Source: Paenibacillus sp. (GTDB taxonomy: Bacteria; Bacillota; Bacilli; Paenibacillales; YIM-B00363). Taken from it: a stretch of DNA of 55,448 nt. Under the pieces are notes generated by a model. It was not told the origin of the DNA. It saw only the letters and a list, made by a program, of their open reading frames with translations, and made no database searches. The stretch lies in NCBI RefSeq assembly GCF_031177825.1, contig NZ_JAPSKE010000036.1:1-55448 (forward strand). The letters are read 5' to 3'. Both the position numbers and the translations under genes were made by a program. Below, piece by piece: positions 15,419 through 24,668 of this stretch (position 1 is its first letter; each line of letters begins with the position of its first letter).

Positions 15419-16762
15419 ATGCCAACTGTGGCGTTCCATACGTTAGGTTGTAAAGTAAATTTCTACGATACCGAGGCGATCTGGCAGTTGTTCAAGAACG
15501 ACGGCTACGAGCAGGTCGACTTCGAATCGCAAACGGCGGACGTCTACGTGATCAATACGTGTACCGTCACGAACACGGGCGACAAGAAGAGCCGACAAAT
15601 CATCCGCCGCGCCGTACGGCGTAATCCGGACGCGGTCATCGCGGTGACGGGCTGCTACGCGCAGACGTCGCCGGCGGAAATTCTCGCGATTCCCGGCGTC
15701 GATCTCGTCATCGGCACGCAGGGGCGGGGCGAGATCATCGAGCTCGTCAATCACGTGCGCGCCGATCGAGAGCCGATCAACGCGGTGCGGAACATTATGA
15801 AGACGCGGCAGTTCGAAGAGCTCGACGTGCCGGATTTCGCGGATCGGACGCGCGCGTTCTTGAAGATTCAAGAGGGCTGCAACAACTTCTGTACGTTCTG
15901 CATCATTCCGTGGTCGCGCGGCTTGCTGCGCTCCCGGGAGCCGGAGAGCGTCGTCAAGCAAGCGCGGATGCTGGTCGAGGCGGGGTACAAGGAAATCGTC
16001 CTGACGGGCATTCATACGGCGGGATACGGCGAAGACTTGGACGATTACAACTTCGCCGCGCTGCTTCGCGATCTCGCGAAGGTCGAAGGCGTGGAGAGAC
16101 TTCGAATTTCTTCCATCGAAGCGAGCCAGATCACCGACGAAGTCATCGACGTGCTGATGAGCTCGAACAAGTTTTGCCGGCACTTGCACGTGCCGCTGCA
16201 GGCGGGCGACGATGCCGTGTTGAAGCGGATGCGCCGCAAGTATACGGTCGCCGAGTACGCGGAGCGGATCGCGCGCATTCGGGAGCGCTGGCCGGAGGTG
16301 GCCATCACCACGGACGTGATCGTCGGCTTCCCCGGCGAGACGGACGAGATGTTCGAGAACGGCTTCCGGTATATGAAGCAGATCGGATTTTCCGAGATGC
16401 ACGTCTTCCCTTACTCCAAGCGGACCGGTACGCCGGCGGCGCGCATGGAGGATCAGGTGGACGAAGAGCTGAAGAACGAGCGCGTGCATAAGCTGATCGA
16501 CCTGTCCGAGGAGATGCAGCTCGCCTACGGCCAACGCTTCGTCGGCCGGGAGCTCGAGGTCATTCCGGAACGCGAAGCGAAGGGCGCCGAAGGACAAGGG
16601 CTCCTTAGCGGGTACACCGACAACTATATTCAGGTCGTCTTCCCGGGCGATCCGTCGATGATCGGCCGTCTGGTGAAGGTGCGCGTGACGGAAGCGGGCG
16701 TCAACGAATGCAAGGGCGTCGCGATCGAGGCGGAGCGCCTGACGAAGGCGTCGTCGTTTTAA
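15419..16762 (+). CDS. mtaB: tRNA t6A37 C2-methylthiotransferase
   Basis: Radical-SAM enzyme that methylthiolates t6A at position 37 of tRNAs decoding ANN codons. Three domains: N-terminal UPF0004 with its own Fe-S cluster cysteines (TLGCKVN with Cys11, NTCTVTN, TGCYAQ), radical SAM with the triad in EGCNNFCTFC near residues 150-158, and a C-terminal TRAM domain (VIPE ... SGYTDNYIQVVF). The 447-residue length fits. The start is fixed by GGGAGG 12 bases upstream at the end of rsmE, and I reject the longer frame that reads back through rsmE. Homologue of yqeV. Confidence 0.95.
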   Translation: MPTVAFHTLGCKVNFYDTEAIWQLFKNDGYEQVDFESQTADVYVINTCTVTNTGDKKSRQIIRRAVRRNPDAVIAVTGCYAQTSPAEILAIPGVDLVIGTQGRGEIIELVNHVRADREPINAVRNIMKTRQFEELDVPDFADRTRAFLKIQEGCNNFCTFCIIPWSRGLLRSREPESVVKQARMLVEAGYKEIVLTGIHTAGYGEDLDDYNFAALLRDLAKVEGVERLRISSIEASQITDEVIDVLMSSNKFCRHLHVPLQAGDDAVLKRMRRKYTVAEYAERIARIRERWPEVAITTDVIVGFPGETDEMFENGFRYMKQIGFSEMHVFPYSKRTGTPAARMEDQVDEELKNERVHKLIDLSEEMQLAYGQRFVGRELEVIPEREAKGAEGQGLLSGYTDNYIQVVFPGDPSMIGRLVKVRVTEAGVNECKGVAIEAERLTKASSF

Positions 16763-16849
16763 ATCGGGAGAAGGCGAAGGAGGGGAACGGCGTTCGAGTG
16801 CGGCGCGCGGTTCTCCTTTTTCGTAACTTAGTAATGAGAGGTGAGTCCG

Positions 16850-17290
16850 ATGAAAGAAATTTCTGCCGGAGGAGTCGTCTATCGGAAGATCGGCGGCAAG
16901 CTTCAGATTCAATTGATTCAAGACCGATACGGACGGACGTCGCTGCCGAAGGGCAAGATGGAGCCGGGGGAAACCGTCGAACAGACGGCGTTGCGGGAAA
17001 TTCTCGAGGAGACCGGCATCCGGGGCGATATCCGGGGACCGCTCGCCTTGATTCAATATCAGTACAAGCATCCGGAGAAAGGGATGATCGACAAGGAAGT
17101 GCACTACTACCTCGTCGAAGCGTCCGGCGGCGAACTGGTACCTCAAATCGAAGAGATTCGCGGCGTCGCGTGGTACGAGCCCCTCGACGCATGGGAGAAA
17201 CAGAAAGCTTCGGGGTACGATAATAACGATGCCATCTTACGGAACGCGTTACATAAGCTGGGGGTTCGAACCGAGGAGGACGAAGCATGA
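16850..17290 (+). CDS. NUDIX hydrolase
   Basis: A 146-residue protein with a complete NUDIX box, GKMEPGETVEQTALREILEE continuing TGI, containing the REILEE metal-binding core. It hydrolyses a nucleoside diphosphate linked to another group; the substrate cannot be told. The start is the ATG after GAGAGGTGAG rather than a GTG 9 bases earlier that overlaps this site. Its stop overlaps the deoC start (ATGA), so the two are coupled, suggesting a nucleotide-salvage or clean-up role. Confidence 0.9.
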   Translation: MKEISAGGVVYRKIGGKLQIQLIQDRYGRTSLPKGKMEPGETVEQTALREILEETGIRGDIRGPLALIQYQYKHPEKGMIDKEVHYYLVEASGGELVPQIEEIRGVAWYEPLDAWEKQKASGYDNNDAILRNALHKLGVRTEEDEA

Positions 17291-17970
17291 GCTTTGAAGT
17301 GAAACATATCGAAAAGTATATCGACCACACGTTCCTGAAGGCCGACGCGACGACGAAGGACATCTCGAAGCTGTGCGACGAAGCGAAGACGCACGGCTTC
17401 TACAGCGTCTGCGTGAACGGCGCGTGGGTGCCGTATTGCGCCAAGGCGCTCGAGGGGACCGGCGTGAAGGTAGCCGCGGTCGTCGGGTTCCCGCTCGGCG
17501 CGGGCGCTTCCGAAGCGAAGGCGTTCGAAGCCGCGACGGCGGCGAAGCAGGGCGCGGAGGAGATCGACATGGTGCTGTCGATCGGTCGGCTGCTCGAAGG
17601 CCGTCATGACGACGTTCGCGCGGACATGAAGGCCGTCGTCGACGCCGTCCGGGGCAAGGCCATCGTGAAGGTCATTTTCGAGACGGGATTTCTGACGCCG
17701 GAGCAGATCAAGATCGCCTGCGTGCTGTCGGAGGAGGCCGGCGCGCATTTCGTGAAGACGTCGACGGGCTTCGGGCCGGGCGGCGCGACGGTCGAGCATA
17801 TCGAGCTGATGCGCGCGAGCGTCTCCCCGTCCGTCGGCGTGAAGGCGTCCGGCGGCGTGCGGGATTACGACGCGGCGGTGAAGATGATTCTCGCCGGCGC
17901 GAACCGGCTCGGCACGAGCTCGGGCGTCTCGATCGTTACGGGCGGATCCGCTGCGGCCGGAGCTTATTAA
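17287..17970 (+). CDS. deoC: Deoxyribose-phosphate aldolase
   Basis: Cleaves 2-deoxyribose 5-phosphate to glyceraldehyde 3-phosphate and acetaldehyde in deoxynucleoside breakdown. The 227-residue TIM barrel shows IDHTFLKADAT, SVCVNGAWV, VVGFPLGAG, IDMVLSIGRL, VKVIFETGFL and HFVKTSTGF with the Schiff-base lysine, and VKASGGVRDY. It starts inside the NUDIX stop. Its last 35 bases overlap the 3' end of the opposing Na/Pi-type transporter gene, and no terminator separates them. Confidence 0.95.
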   Translation: MSFEVKHIEKYIDHTFLKADATTKDISKLCDEAKTHGFYSVCVNGAWVPYCAKALEGTGVKVAAVVGFPLGAGASEAKAFEAATAAKQGAEEIDMVLSIGRLLEGRHDDVRADMKAVVDAVRGKAIVKVIFETGFLTPEQIKIACVLSEEAGAHFVKTSTGFGPGGATVEHIELMRASVSPSVGVKASGGVRDYDAAVKMILAGANRLGTSSGVSIVTGGSAAAGAY

Positions 17971-18913
17971 GTCCGAGGTAACATAGCGGCAAGGCGATCA
18001 GCGAACAGAGCACGTTGAAGATCGTCTGGGCTCTCGCGATCTGGTCGTAGGGCGATTCGGTCCAGAAGGCGGACAAGGCGGCGAGCTGGTCGATGAACGG
18101 GAAGAACAGCAGACTGCCGCCGAGGTTCAACGCGATATGGGACCAGGCGACGTACCGGCCGGACTTGGAACCGCCGAGGCTGGCCAGCAGCGCCGTGGAG
18201 CAGGTGCCGATATTGGCGCCGAGCACGATGGCGATGCCGAGCTCGATCGGGACCGCCTGCACGCTGGCGAGGCCCATCGTAACGGCGATCGTCGCGGCGC
18301 TCGACTGGATGACGGCGGTGACGAGCGCGCCGGCGAGCAGCCCCCACGCGATGCTCTGCTGGGACATGTCCAGAAACCAGACGAACAATCCGCGCGACTG
18401 CAGCACGGGAACGATCGTGTTCATTCGTTCCATGCCGATCAGGACGCAGGCGAAGCCGCAGACCGTCAGCGACAGATGCCTAAGCGACGGCGCCACACGG
18501 GCGAGGCGGGATGCGGACGGGCGGAACCGCTCGACGGCGAGGCAGGCGAACCAGCTTGCGCCGGCGCAGACGAGCATCGGCAGCGCATCGGCGGACATGT
18601 CGAGGCCGAGCATATCCGCGGTGATGCTGCCGCCGACGTTCGCGCCGAGCACGATGCCGAGCGTCTGTCGGAACGAGAGCACGCCCGCGTTAACGAGGCC
18701 GATGGTCACGACAGTGACCGCGTCGCTCGATTGAAGTACGGTCGTCGCGAGCGTGCCCGCGACGAGTCCGCGGAACGGCGTGCTCGTAAACCGGCGGATG
18801 AGGCCCGATAGGATCGGTCCGGCCCATTCGTGGAGCCCGATCTCCATCGCCTTCATACCGAACAGGAAGACGGCGAAGCCGAGACCGAACGGGATCGCTA
18901 ACTCTTGCCACAT
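17936..18913 (-). CDS. Na/Pi cotransporter-family membrane protein
   Basis: Integral membrane protein of 325 residues in the PNaS (NptA, YjbB) family. Two repeated halves carry the family's QSS motifs: TTVLQSSDAVTVV near the N terminus and TAVIQSSAATIAV in the second half, each followed by a GANVGG or GANIGT turn. It would move phosphate with sodium, or export phosphate as shown for some relatives. ATG at 18913 is chosen because GGGAGGG lies 8 bases upstream; an upstream in-frame ATG lacks a site. B. subtilis has the homologue yqeW in the same place, after mtaB. The PhoU-like tail of some members is absent. Confidence 0.88.
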   Translation of the reverse strand: MWQELAIPFGLGFAVFLFGMKAMEIGLHEWAGPILSGLIRRFTSTPFRGLVAGTLATTVLQSSDAVTVVTIGLVNAGVLSFRQTLGIVLGANVGGSITADMLGLDMSADALPMLVCAGASWFACLAVERFRPSASRLARVAPSLRHLSLTVCGFACVLIGMERMNTIVPVLQSRGLFVWFLDMSQQSIAWGLLAGALVTAVIQSSAATIAVTMGLASVQAVPIELGIAIVLGANIGTCSTALLASLGGSKSGRYVAWSHIALNLGGSLLFFPFIDQLAALSAFWTESPYDQIARAQTIFNVLCSLIALPLCYLGLNKLRPQRIRP

Positions 18914-19033
18914 TCGAGAGTCCCTCCCGTCTTCGCGTTTCGGATGGATATGCAATGCATCGAATTATTTATATGAATCGAGCGGGACGGGCATGACAGG
19001 CTCTCCGCTCGCCGGAAGAGGTGCAAGACGCCA

Positions 19034-20413
19034 TTGGCGACGATGATACTAACGAAGACGCGGAAGAAGCGTCTGGAAGCGGGCCATCCGTGGATATTCA
19101 AGAACGAGGTCGAACGTTTCGACGGCGAACCGGAGCCGGGCGGGATCGTTGCGGTAACGGACCATAGAGGTAAATTTTTGGCTTCGGCGTACGCGAACCC
19201 CGCGTCCCAGATGATCGGCCGGGTCGTATCCCGCGGGCAGCTCGAACGAATGGATAAGGCGTTCTTCCTGGAACGGTTCCGGACGTGCCTCGAGGTGCGG
19301 GAGCGGTTCGTCGACGACCCGCGCTATTGCCGCATCGCTTACGGCGAAGCGGATTTTCTGCCGGGATTGACCGTCGACCGGTTCGGCGATACGCTCGTCG
19401 TACAGATCGTCACGCTCGGCATGGATCGGGTGCGCGAACCGATCGTCGAGGCGTTGGTCGAGTTGTTCGCCCCGCGCACGATTTACGAGCGGAGCGACGT
19501 CGGCATCCGGGCGCTCGAAGGGCTCGAAGAACGGACGGGCACGCTGTACGGCGAAGCGCCGAGCGGTCCGATCGTCATTCGGGAGAACGGGCTGGAGATC
19601 GAGGTCGACGTCGTGAACGGACAGAAGACCGGTTATTTCTTCGACCAACGGGAAAATCGGGCGGCGATTCGTCCGCTGATGACCGGCTGGGGGCGCCGAA
19701 GCGGCATCGCGGTGCGGGAGCTGACCGAAGCGGACGGCACGACGCGATCCGCGCCCGTCAATGCGAACGGCAAAGAGGTAACGTTCCCGTATTGGGACGG
19801 CGCGACCGTGCTCGAGTGCTTCTCGCATACAGGCAGCTTCACGCTGCACGCCTGCAAATACGGCGCCAAGAAGGTGACGTGCCTCGACATCTCGGAGCAC
19901 GCGATCGAGACGGCGCGCCGCAACGTCGAGCGGAACGCCTTCTCGGAGCGCGTCGAGTTCGTCGTCGCGAACGCGTTCGATTACTTGCGGGAGCAGGCGA
20001 AAGGGCTGGAGGAGCGCGCGGCGCGCGCGAAGGCGGGCGAAGCCGGAACGAAGGTGGATACGTCCAAGCCGATCGCGGCGGGCGCCGGCCGGTCTTGGGA
20101 CGTCGTCATTCTCGATCCGCCCGCGTTCGCGAAAAACCGCGGCGCGGTCGAAGGCGCATGCCGCGGCTATAAGGATATCAACTTGCACGGCATGAAGCTC
20201 GTGAACGAAGGCGGCTATCTCGTGACGGCGAGCTGCTCGTACCACGTCCGTCCGGATGTATTCCTCGAGACGATCCGCGCGGCGGCGGACGATGCCGGCA
20301 AGACGCTGCGTCTCGTCGAGTTCCGCGGCGCCGGCAAGGATCATCCGCAGCTGCTCGGCGTGGACGAGGGCAATTATTTGAAGTTCGCGATTTTCGAGGT
20401 GCGGAGCCGCTAA
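19034..20413 (+). CDS. Class I rRNA methyltransferase, RlmI/YwbD family
   Basis: SAM-dependent 23S rRNA cytosine-C5 methyltransferase-like protein, 459 residues. An N-terminal PUA domain (KRLEAGHPWIFKNEV, GGIVAVTDHRGKFLASAY), then motif I around ECFSHTGSFTLHA, then ILDPPAFAKNR and the C-terminal YKDINLHGMKL and ASCSYHV blocks. It is longer than E. coli RlmI (396) because of two inserts, about residues 220-250 and 325-350. The start is probably TTG, 12 bases after GGAAGAGGTG; an ATG three codons later is poorly spaced. It is divergent from the Na/Pi-type gene. Confidence 0.88.
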   Translation: MATMILTKTRKKRLEAGHPWIFKNEVERFDGEPEPGGIVAVTDHRGKFLASAYANPASQMIGRVVSRGQLERMDKAFFLERFRTCLEVRERFVDDPRYCRIAYGEADFLPGLTVDRFGDTLVVQIVTLGMDRVREPIVEALVELFAPRTIYERSDVGIRALEGLEERTGTLYGEAPSGPIVIRENGLEIEVDVVNGQKTGYFFDQRENRAAIRPLMTGWGRRSGIAVRELTEADGTTRSAPVNANGKEVTFPYWDGATVLECFSHTGSFTLHACKYGAKKVTCLDISEHAIETARRNVERNAFSERVEFVVANAFDYLREQAKGLEERAARAKAGEAGTKVDTSKPIAAGAGRSWDVVILDPPAFAKNRGAVEGACRGYKDINLHGMKLVNEGGYLVTASCSYHVRPDVFLETIRAAADDAGKTLRLVEFRGAGKDHPQLLGVDEGNYLKFAIFEVRSR

Positions 20414-20435
20414 CGCGGCGGGTGCTTCGGCTATT

Positions 20436-20469
20436 AGCCGTCCGATGGATATCGGGCGGCTTTTTTTTC
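20436..20469 (+). terminator. Intrinsic terminator after the rRNA methyltransferase
   Basis: AGCCGTCCGAT and ATCGGGCGGCT pair (one wobble) around a four-base loop, followed by nine T. Confidence 0.9.
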
Positions 20470-20488
20470 GAGGGGAATGTTCCGTTAT

Positions 20489-20525
20489 GAAAAAAACCGA
20501 CGGGACTTCGCTTGTCCCGTCGGTT
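20489..20525 (-). terminator. Intrinsic terminator of greA
   Basis: Twelve perfect base pairs (AACCGACGGGAC with GTCCCGTCGGTT), loop of seven. On the minus strand it is followed by seven T, and it begins 5 bases after the greA stop. Confidence 0.9.
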
Positions 20526-20530
20526 CGCCG

Positions 20531-21001
20531 TTATACCGCTTTGATGTCGAGCAGCTCGTACGTAATTTCGCCCATCGGGGCGTTCACCGTGATTTTGCTG
20601 CCGATCGATTTGCCCATGAGCGCTTGGCCCAAGGGACTCTCATACGAAATTTTATTATCGGCGACATCCGCCTCGGCCGGTCCGACGATCCGGTAATCGA
20701 TCTTCTCGTCGAATTCCAAGTCGTGCAGCGTCACCACCGAGCCGACCTGGACGGTCGACGTGTCGATCGATTCGACGACGCGGGCTTTCCGCAAAATGTT
20801 TTCGATCGTCAAAATTCTCGTTTCCATGAACGCTTGATCGTCTTTCGCCGAGTGGTACTCGCTGTTCTCCTTCAGGTCGCCGTAGCTGATCGCCGTCTTC
20901 AACCGAGCCGCCAGCTCGCTCCGCTTGACCGTCTTCAGCTCCTCCAGCTCGTCCTTCAATTTTTGCAGTCCCTCAGGGGTCAGCACGATTCCTTCCGCCA
21001 T
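20531..21001 (-). CDS. greA: Transcription elongation factor GreA
   Basis: Stimulates RNA cleavage by backtracked RNA polymerase. The 156 residues form the usual N-terminal coiled-coil finger with the acidic tip (AISYGDLKENSEYHSAKDDQ, Asp and Glu at the tip) and C-terminal FKBP-like domain ending SYESPLGQALMGKSIG then EITYELLDI. ATG at 21001 is chosen over an upstream TTG because GGAG is then 9 bases away. It stands alone between two terminators and is divergent from addB. Confidence 0.96.
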   Translation of the reverse strand: MAEGIVLTPEGLQKLKDELEELKTVKRSELAARLKTAISYGDLKENSEYHSAKDDQAFMETRILTIENILRKARVVESIDTSTVQVGSVVTLHDLEFDEKIDYRIVGPAEADVADNKISYESPLGQALMGKSIGSKITVNAPMGEITYELLDIKAV

Positions 21002-21155
21002 GCGACGCAACTCCTTCTTCCACCCATTTTTCTTCTACATCTCATTGTACTCTATTTTGCGATCGAAATACGATTCGCCTCGGCAAAAAAATCCATTGCA
21101 AACACCCGTTCGACGGTGTACCTTGGAAAAAAAGACACTCTCGGAGGGGTTCGGT

Positions 21156-24100
21156 TTGGGTATTCGATTCGTGCTGGGACGCGCGGGGGCGGGCAAGAGC
21201 CGAAGCGCGTTCGAGCAAATCGGGGAAGAGCTGGAGCGCTCTCCCGACGGTCCGCCGCTGATCCTGCTCGTGCCCGAGCAGATGACGCAAGCGGCCGACC
21301 GCGCGTTCGTCGCCCGCTTCGGCGGAACGATCCGCGCGCAATCCTTAAGCTTTCGACGGCTGGCGTTCCGCGTCATGCAAGAGGCGGGGGGCGCATCCCG
21401 TTTACATATCGACGATACGGGCAAGAAGATGCTTCTATATAAAATCGCGCGGTCGCGAGGCCGCGACTTCCGCGCGTTCCGGCGCTTCGCGGAAGGCGGC
21501 GGCTGGATCGACGCGGCGAACGAATGGTTCGCGGAGTGCAAGCGGTACGCGGTCGACGCGGCGCGGCTGCGCGAAGCGGCGGAGGACGATGCGTTCCCGC
21601 CTGCGCTGCGGGACAAGCTGCACGATCTGGCGCTTCTGATCGGCGGCATGGAGACGGAGCTCTCCGGCAAATACGTCGATTCGGAGGATTATTTAACGCT
21701 GCTAGGCGAGCATGCATCGTCGTCGGAGACGATCCGCGGCGCGCGGATCTGGGTGGACGGCTTCCACGGCTTCACGCCGACGGAGCTCGCGGCGCTGCGG
21801 CAGCTGTGCAAGCATGCGGAGCGCGTCACGTTCGCGTTGACGATCGACAGGGCGTACGGCGCTCATGAAACGCCGGACGATCTGGAGCTGTTCCATCCGA
21901 CCGCGTCGACGATGACGACGCTGCTGCGCATGGCGGAAGAAGAGGGCATTCCCGTAGAAGGGGCGACGATGCTGGAAGGCGGCGCGGCGGGACGGTACGC
22001 TTCCGCGCCGGCGCTGGCCGCCCTTGAGCGGGCGTTCGTGGACAAAGCGAACGGCCGACTCGTTACGCCGGCGCTCGATGCAGGCGAAGCGGTGAGCGTC
22101 GTGTCCGCGGCGAATCCGCGGGCCGAAGCCGAAGCGGCCGCGCGCGACATCGTCCGCCTCGTCTCGTCCGGCGCGGCGAGGTGGCGGGATATCGCGGTTT
22201 ACGTCCGGAACTGGGAAGGGTACGGCGACGTAATCGCGGCGGCGTTCCGGGATCACGGCATACCGTGCTTCCTGGATCAGAAGCGCGCCGTCGCTCACCA
22301 TCCGCTCAGCGAGCTCGTCCGTTCGGCGATCGACGTCGTCCAGTCCCGGTGGACGTACGATGCCGTGTTCCGTGCCGCGAAGACCGATTTGTTGTTTCCG
22401 AGAGGCGCGTTCCGGACCGAGTCGGAGGCGAGATACGCCATGGACCAGTTGGAAAACGTCGTTCTCGAGTACGGCATCAAGGGGACGCGGTGGACCGACG
22501 GGAAACCTTGGCGGCTGAACGCGGGCGCGCCGCTGGAAGGGGACGAAGCGGCGCACGCGGAACGCCAGCGGGCGCGGGAAGAGCGCGTCGAACGGTGGCG
22601 ATCGCTCGTCGTCGCTCCGCTGCACGCCTTCGAGAAGCGGTTTAAGAAAGCCAAGACGATCGAGCAGCAGGCGGCGGCGTTGTTCGCGTTCCTGGAAGAC
22701 GCCGGCGCGGCCGATACGCTCGCGCGCTGGCGCGATTCCGCGGAACGCGCGGGGGATCCCGATCGGGCGAAGGAGCACGAGCAGCTGTGGGACCGCGTCG
22801 TCGACACGCTCGATCAGCTGGTCGAGCTCGTCGGCGACGAGCCGGCGGACGCGGAGCTGTTCGCCGGCATGATCTCGGCCGGTCTCGACGGCATTCGCAT
22901 GGGACTCGTGCCGCCGGCGCTCGATCAGGTGCTCGTCGGTAGCTTGGATCGGACGCGCGCGTTCGGCGTCAAGCGGTTATACCTGCTCGGCGTGAACGAC
23001 GGCGTCATCCCGATGCGGCCGAAGGAGAAGGGCGTCGTGTCCGAAGCGGATCGCGAGCGGATGCACGCAGCCGGTCTCGAGCTCGCGCCGGACAGCCGCA
23101 GGCGTATGCTCGACGAGCGTTTTCTACTGTATAACGCCTTGTTTCTGCCGTCCGAAGGGCTCTGGGTCAGTTACGCTCTCTCGGACCCCGAGGGGACGAC
23201 GCTGCTGCCGTCCGAATGGATTCGCACGCTGAAGCGGCTCGCGCCCGACGCGAAGACGATGTACGTGCCGAGCGACGTGCCGGCCGGGGCGAGCGACGAG
23301 GAGGCGCTGGAGCGCCTCTCCACGCCTTCCCGCGCCTTGGCGGAGCTGCTGCCGCAGCTGCGTCGCTGGAAGCGCGGCGAGCCCGTCTCGGGCGTATGGT
23401 GGGCCGCGTACAACTGGCTGACGGAACGCCCGTATTGGCGCGAGCGTCTGCTCGGGCTGCTCCCGTCGCTCGATTACGACAACCGGCGCGGCCGGTTGTC
23501 GGAGGAAACGGCGATCGCGCTGTACGGCGAGACGTTCCGCACGAGCGTGTCCCGGCTCGAGACGTTCGCCGGTTGTCCGTTCGCCCATTTCGCGGGATAC
23601 GGACTCGGTTTGAAGGAGCGCCGGCTGTACCGGCTCGAAGCGCCCGACATCGGGCAGCTGTACCATGCGGCGCTCAGCCAGCTGTCGAAGAAGCTCGCCG
23701 AAGAAGGCCGGACGTGGGCGGAGCTCGACGAGGCGGAGTGCGCGGAGCTCGCGTTTCGGACGGTCGAGGAGCTGGCGCCGAAGCTGCTGTCGGAAATATT
23801 GTTCAGCTCGAACCGGCATCGCTACATGACTCGGAAGCTGCAAGCGGTCGTCGGCCGCGCGTCGGAGGCGCTGCGGGGCCAAGCGGCGCGCAGCGGCTTC
23901 CGCCAAGCGGCGGCGGAGCTCGCGTTCGGCGAGGACGGCGGCATGCCGGCGATCAAGCTGCCGCTGCCGGACGGCCGAGAGATGGAGCTGCGGGGACGCA
24001 TCGACCGGATCGACGGAGCGCGCACCGAACGCGGCGAATGGTACATCAGAATCGTCGATTATAAGTCGAGGGCGCATCGGCTGCGCTTGTCCGACGTGTA

Positions 24101-24668
24101 TTACGGGCTGTCGCTGCAGCTGCTCGCTTATCTTGACGCGGCTTCGGAGGAGGCGAGAGCGTGGCTCGGCGCCGAAGCGGCGCCGGCGGGGGCGCTGTAT
24201 TTCCACGTGCACAAGCCGATGCTGACGCTGCATAACGCGGTCGAGCCGGAACAAGCGGCGCAGGAGCTGTTCAAGAGGTTCAAGATGCAGGGGCTGCTTC
24301 TCGACGATGACGAGGCGGCGCAGCTGATGGATACGGAGCTGCGCTCCGGCATCTCCCCGATCGTGCCGCTCGAACGGAAGACCGACGGGTCGCTCGGCGC
24401 GCGGTCGAAGGCGGTCGACGCCAAGAAGTGGAGCCGGCTGCGCGCGTTCGTGCGCGGCAAGATGACGGAGCTCGGCGCCAAAGCCGCGTGCGGGGACGTC
24501 GAAGCGGCGCCGTACCGCAGCAAACAGGAGACGCCGTGCACGTTTTGCAAGTTCAAGCCCGTCTGCGGGTTCGATCCGGAGATCGGCGGCAACGAATATC
24601 GAGTGCTGCCGCCGCTCGCGGACGAAGACGTCTGGGCGCGCATCGACGGAGAGGAGAGAGACGCATGA
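21156..24668 (+). CDS. addB: AddAB helicase-nuclease, subunit AddB
   Basis: One half of the RecBCD-like enzyme that resects double-strand breaks. The 1170-residue length matches B. subtilis AddB. N-terminal Walker A GRAGAGKSRSA (residues 8-18), a degenerate helicase core, and a C-terminal nuclease with VDYKSRAHRL. The Fe-S cluster cysteines are visible: one in FAGCPFAHF near 808 and three in CTFCKFKPVC near 1127-1137. The start is TTG, 6 bases after GGAGGGG, giving GIRFVLGRAG as the usual N terminus. Its stop overlaps the addA start (ATGA). Confidence 0.95.
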   Translation: MGIRFVLGRAGAGKSRSAFEQIGEELERSPDGPPLILLVPEQMTQAADRAFVARFGGTIRAQSLSFRRLAFRVMQEAGGASRLHIDDTGKKMLLYKIARSRGRDFRAFRRFAEGGGWIDAANEWFAECKRYAVDAARLREAAEDDAFPPALRDKLHDLALLIGGMETELSGKYVDSEDYLTLLGEHASSSETIRGARIWVDGFHGFTPTELAALRQLCKHAERVTFALTIDRAYGAHETPDDLELFHPTASTMTTLLRMAEEEGIPVEGATMLEGGAAGRYASAPALAALERAFVDKANGRLVTPALDAGEAVSVVSAANPRAEAEAAARDIVRLVSSGAARWRDIAVYVRNWEGYGDVIAAAFRDHGIPCFLDQKRAVAHHPLSELVRSAIDVVQSRWTYDAVFRAAKTDLLFPRGAFRTESEARYAMDQLENVVLEYGIKGTRWTDGKPWRLNAGAPLEGDEAAHAERQRAREERVERWRSLVVAPLHAFEKRFKKAKTIEQQAAALFAFLEDAGAADTLARWRDSAERAGDPDRAKEHEQLWDRVVDTLDQLVELVGDEPADAELFAGMISAGLDGIRMGLVPPALDQVLVGSLDRTRAFGVKRLYLLGVNDGVIPMRPKEKGVVSEADRERMHAAGLELAPDSRRRMLDERFLLYNALFLPSEGLWVSYALSDPEGTTLLPSEWIRTLKRLAPDAKTMYVPSDVPAGASDEEALERLSTPSRALAELLPQLRRWKRGEPVSGVWWAAYNWLTERPYWRERLLGLLPSLDYDNRRGRLSEETAIALYGETFRTSVSRLETFAGCPFAHFAGYGLGLKERRLYRLEAPDIGQLYHAALSQLSKKLAEEGRTWAELDEAECAELAFRTVEELAPKLLSEILFSSNRHRYMTRKLQAVVGRASEALRGQAARSGFRQAAAELAFGEDGGMPAIKLPLPDGREMELRGRIDRIDGARTERGEWYIRIVDYKSRAHRLRLSDVYYGLSLQLLAYLDAASEEARAWLGAEAAPAGALYFHVHKPMLTLHNAVEPEQAAQELFKRFKMQGLLLDDDEAAQLMDTELRSGISPIVPLERKTDGSLGARSKAVDAKKWSRLRAFVRGKMTELGAKAACGDVEAAPYRSKQETPCTFCKFKPVCGFDPEIGGNEYRVLPPLADEDVWARIDGEERDA

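Noticed and set aside
15443..17146. 567-codon minus-strand frame opposite mtaB
   Set aside because: Shadow of the GC-rich mtaB and NUDIX genes; no recognisable domain.
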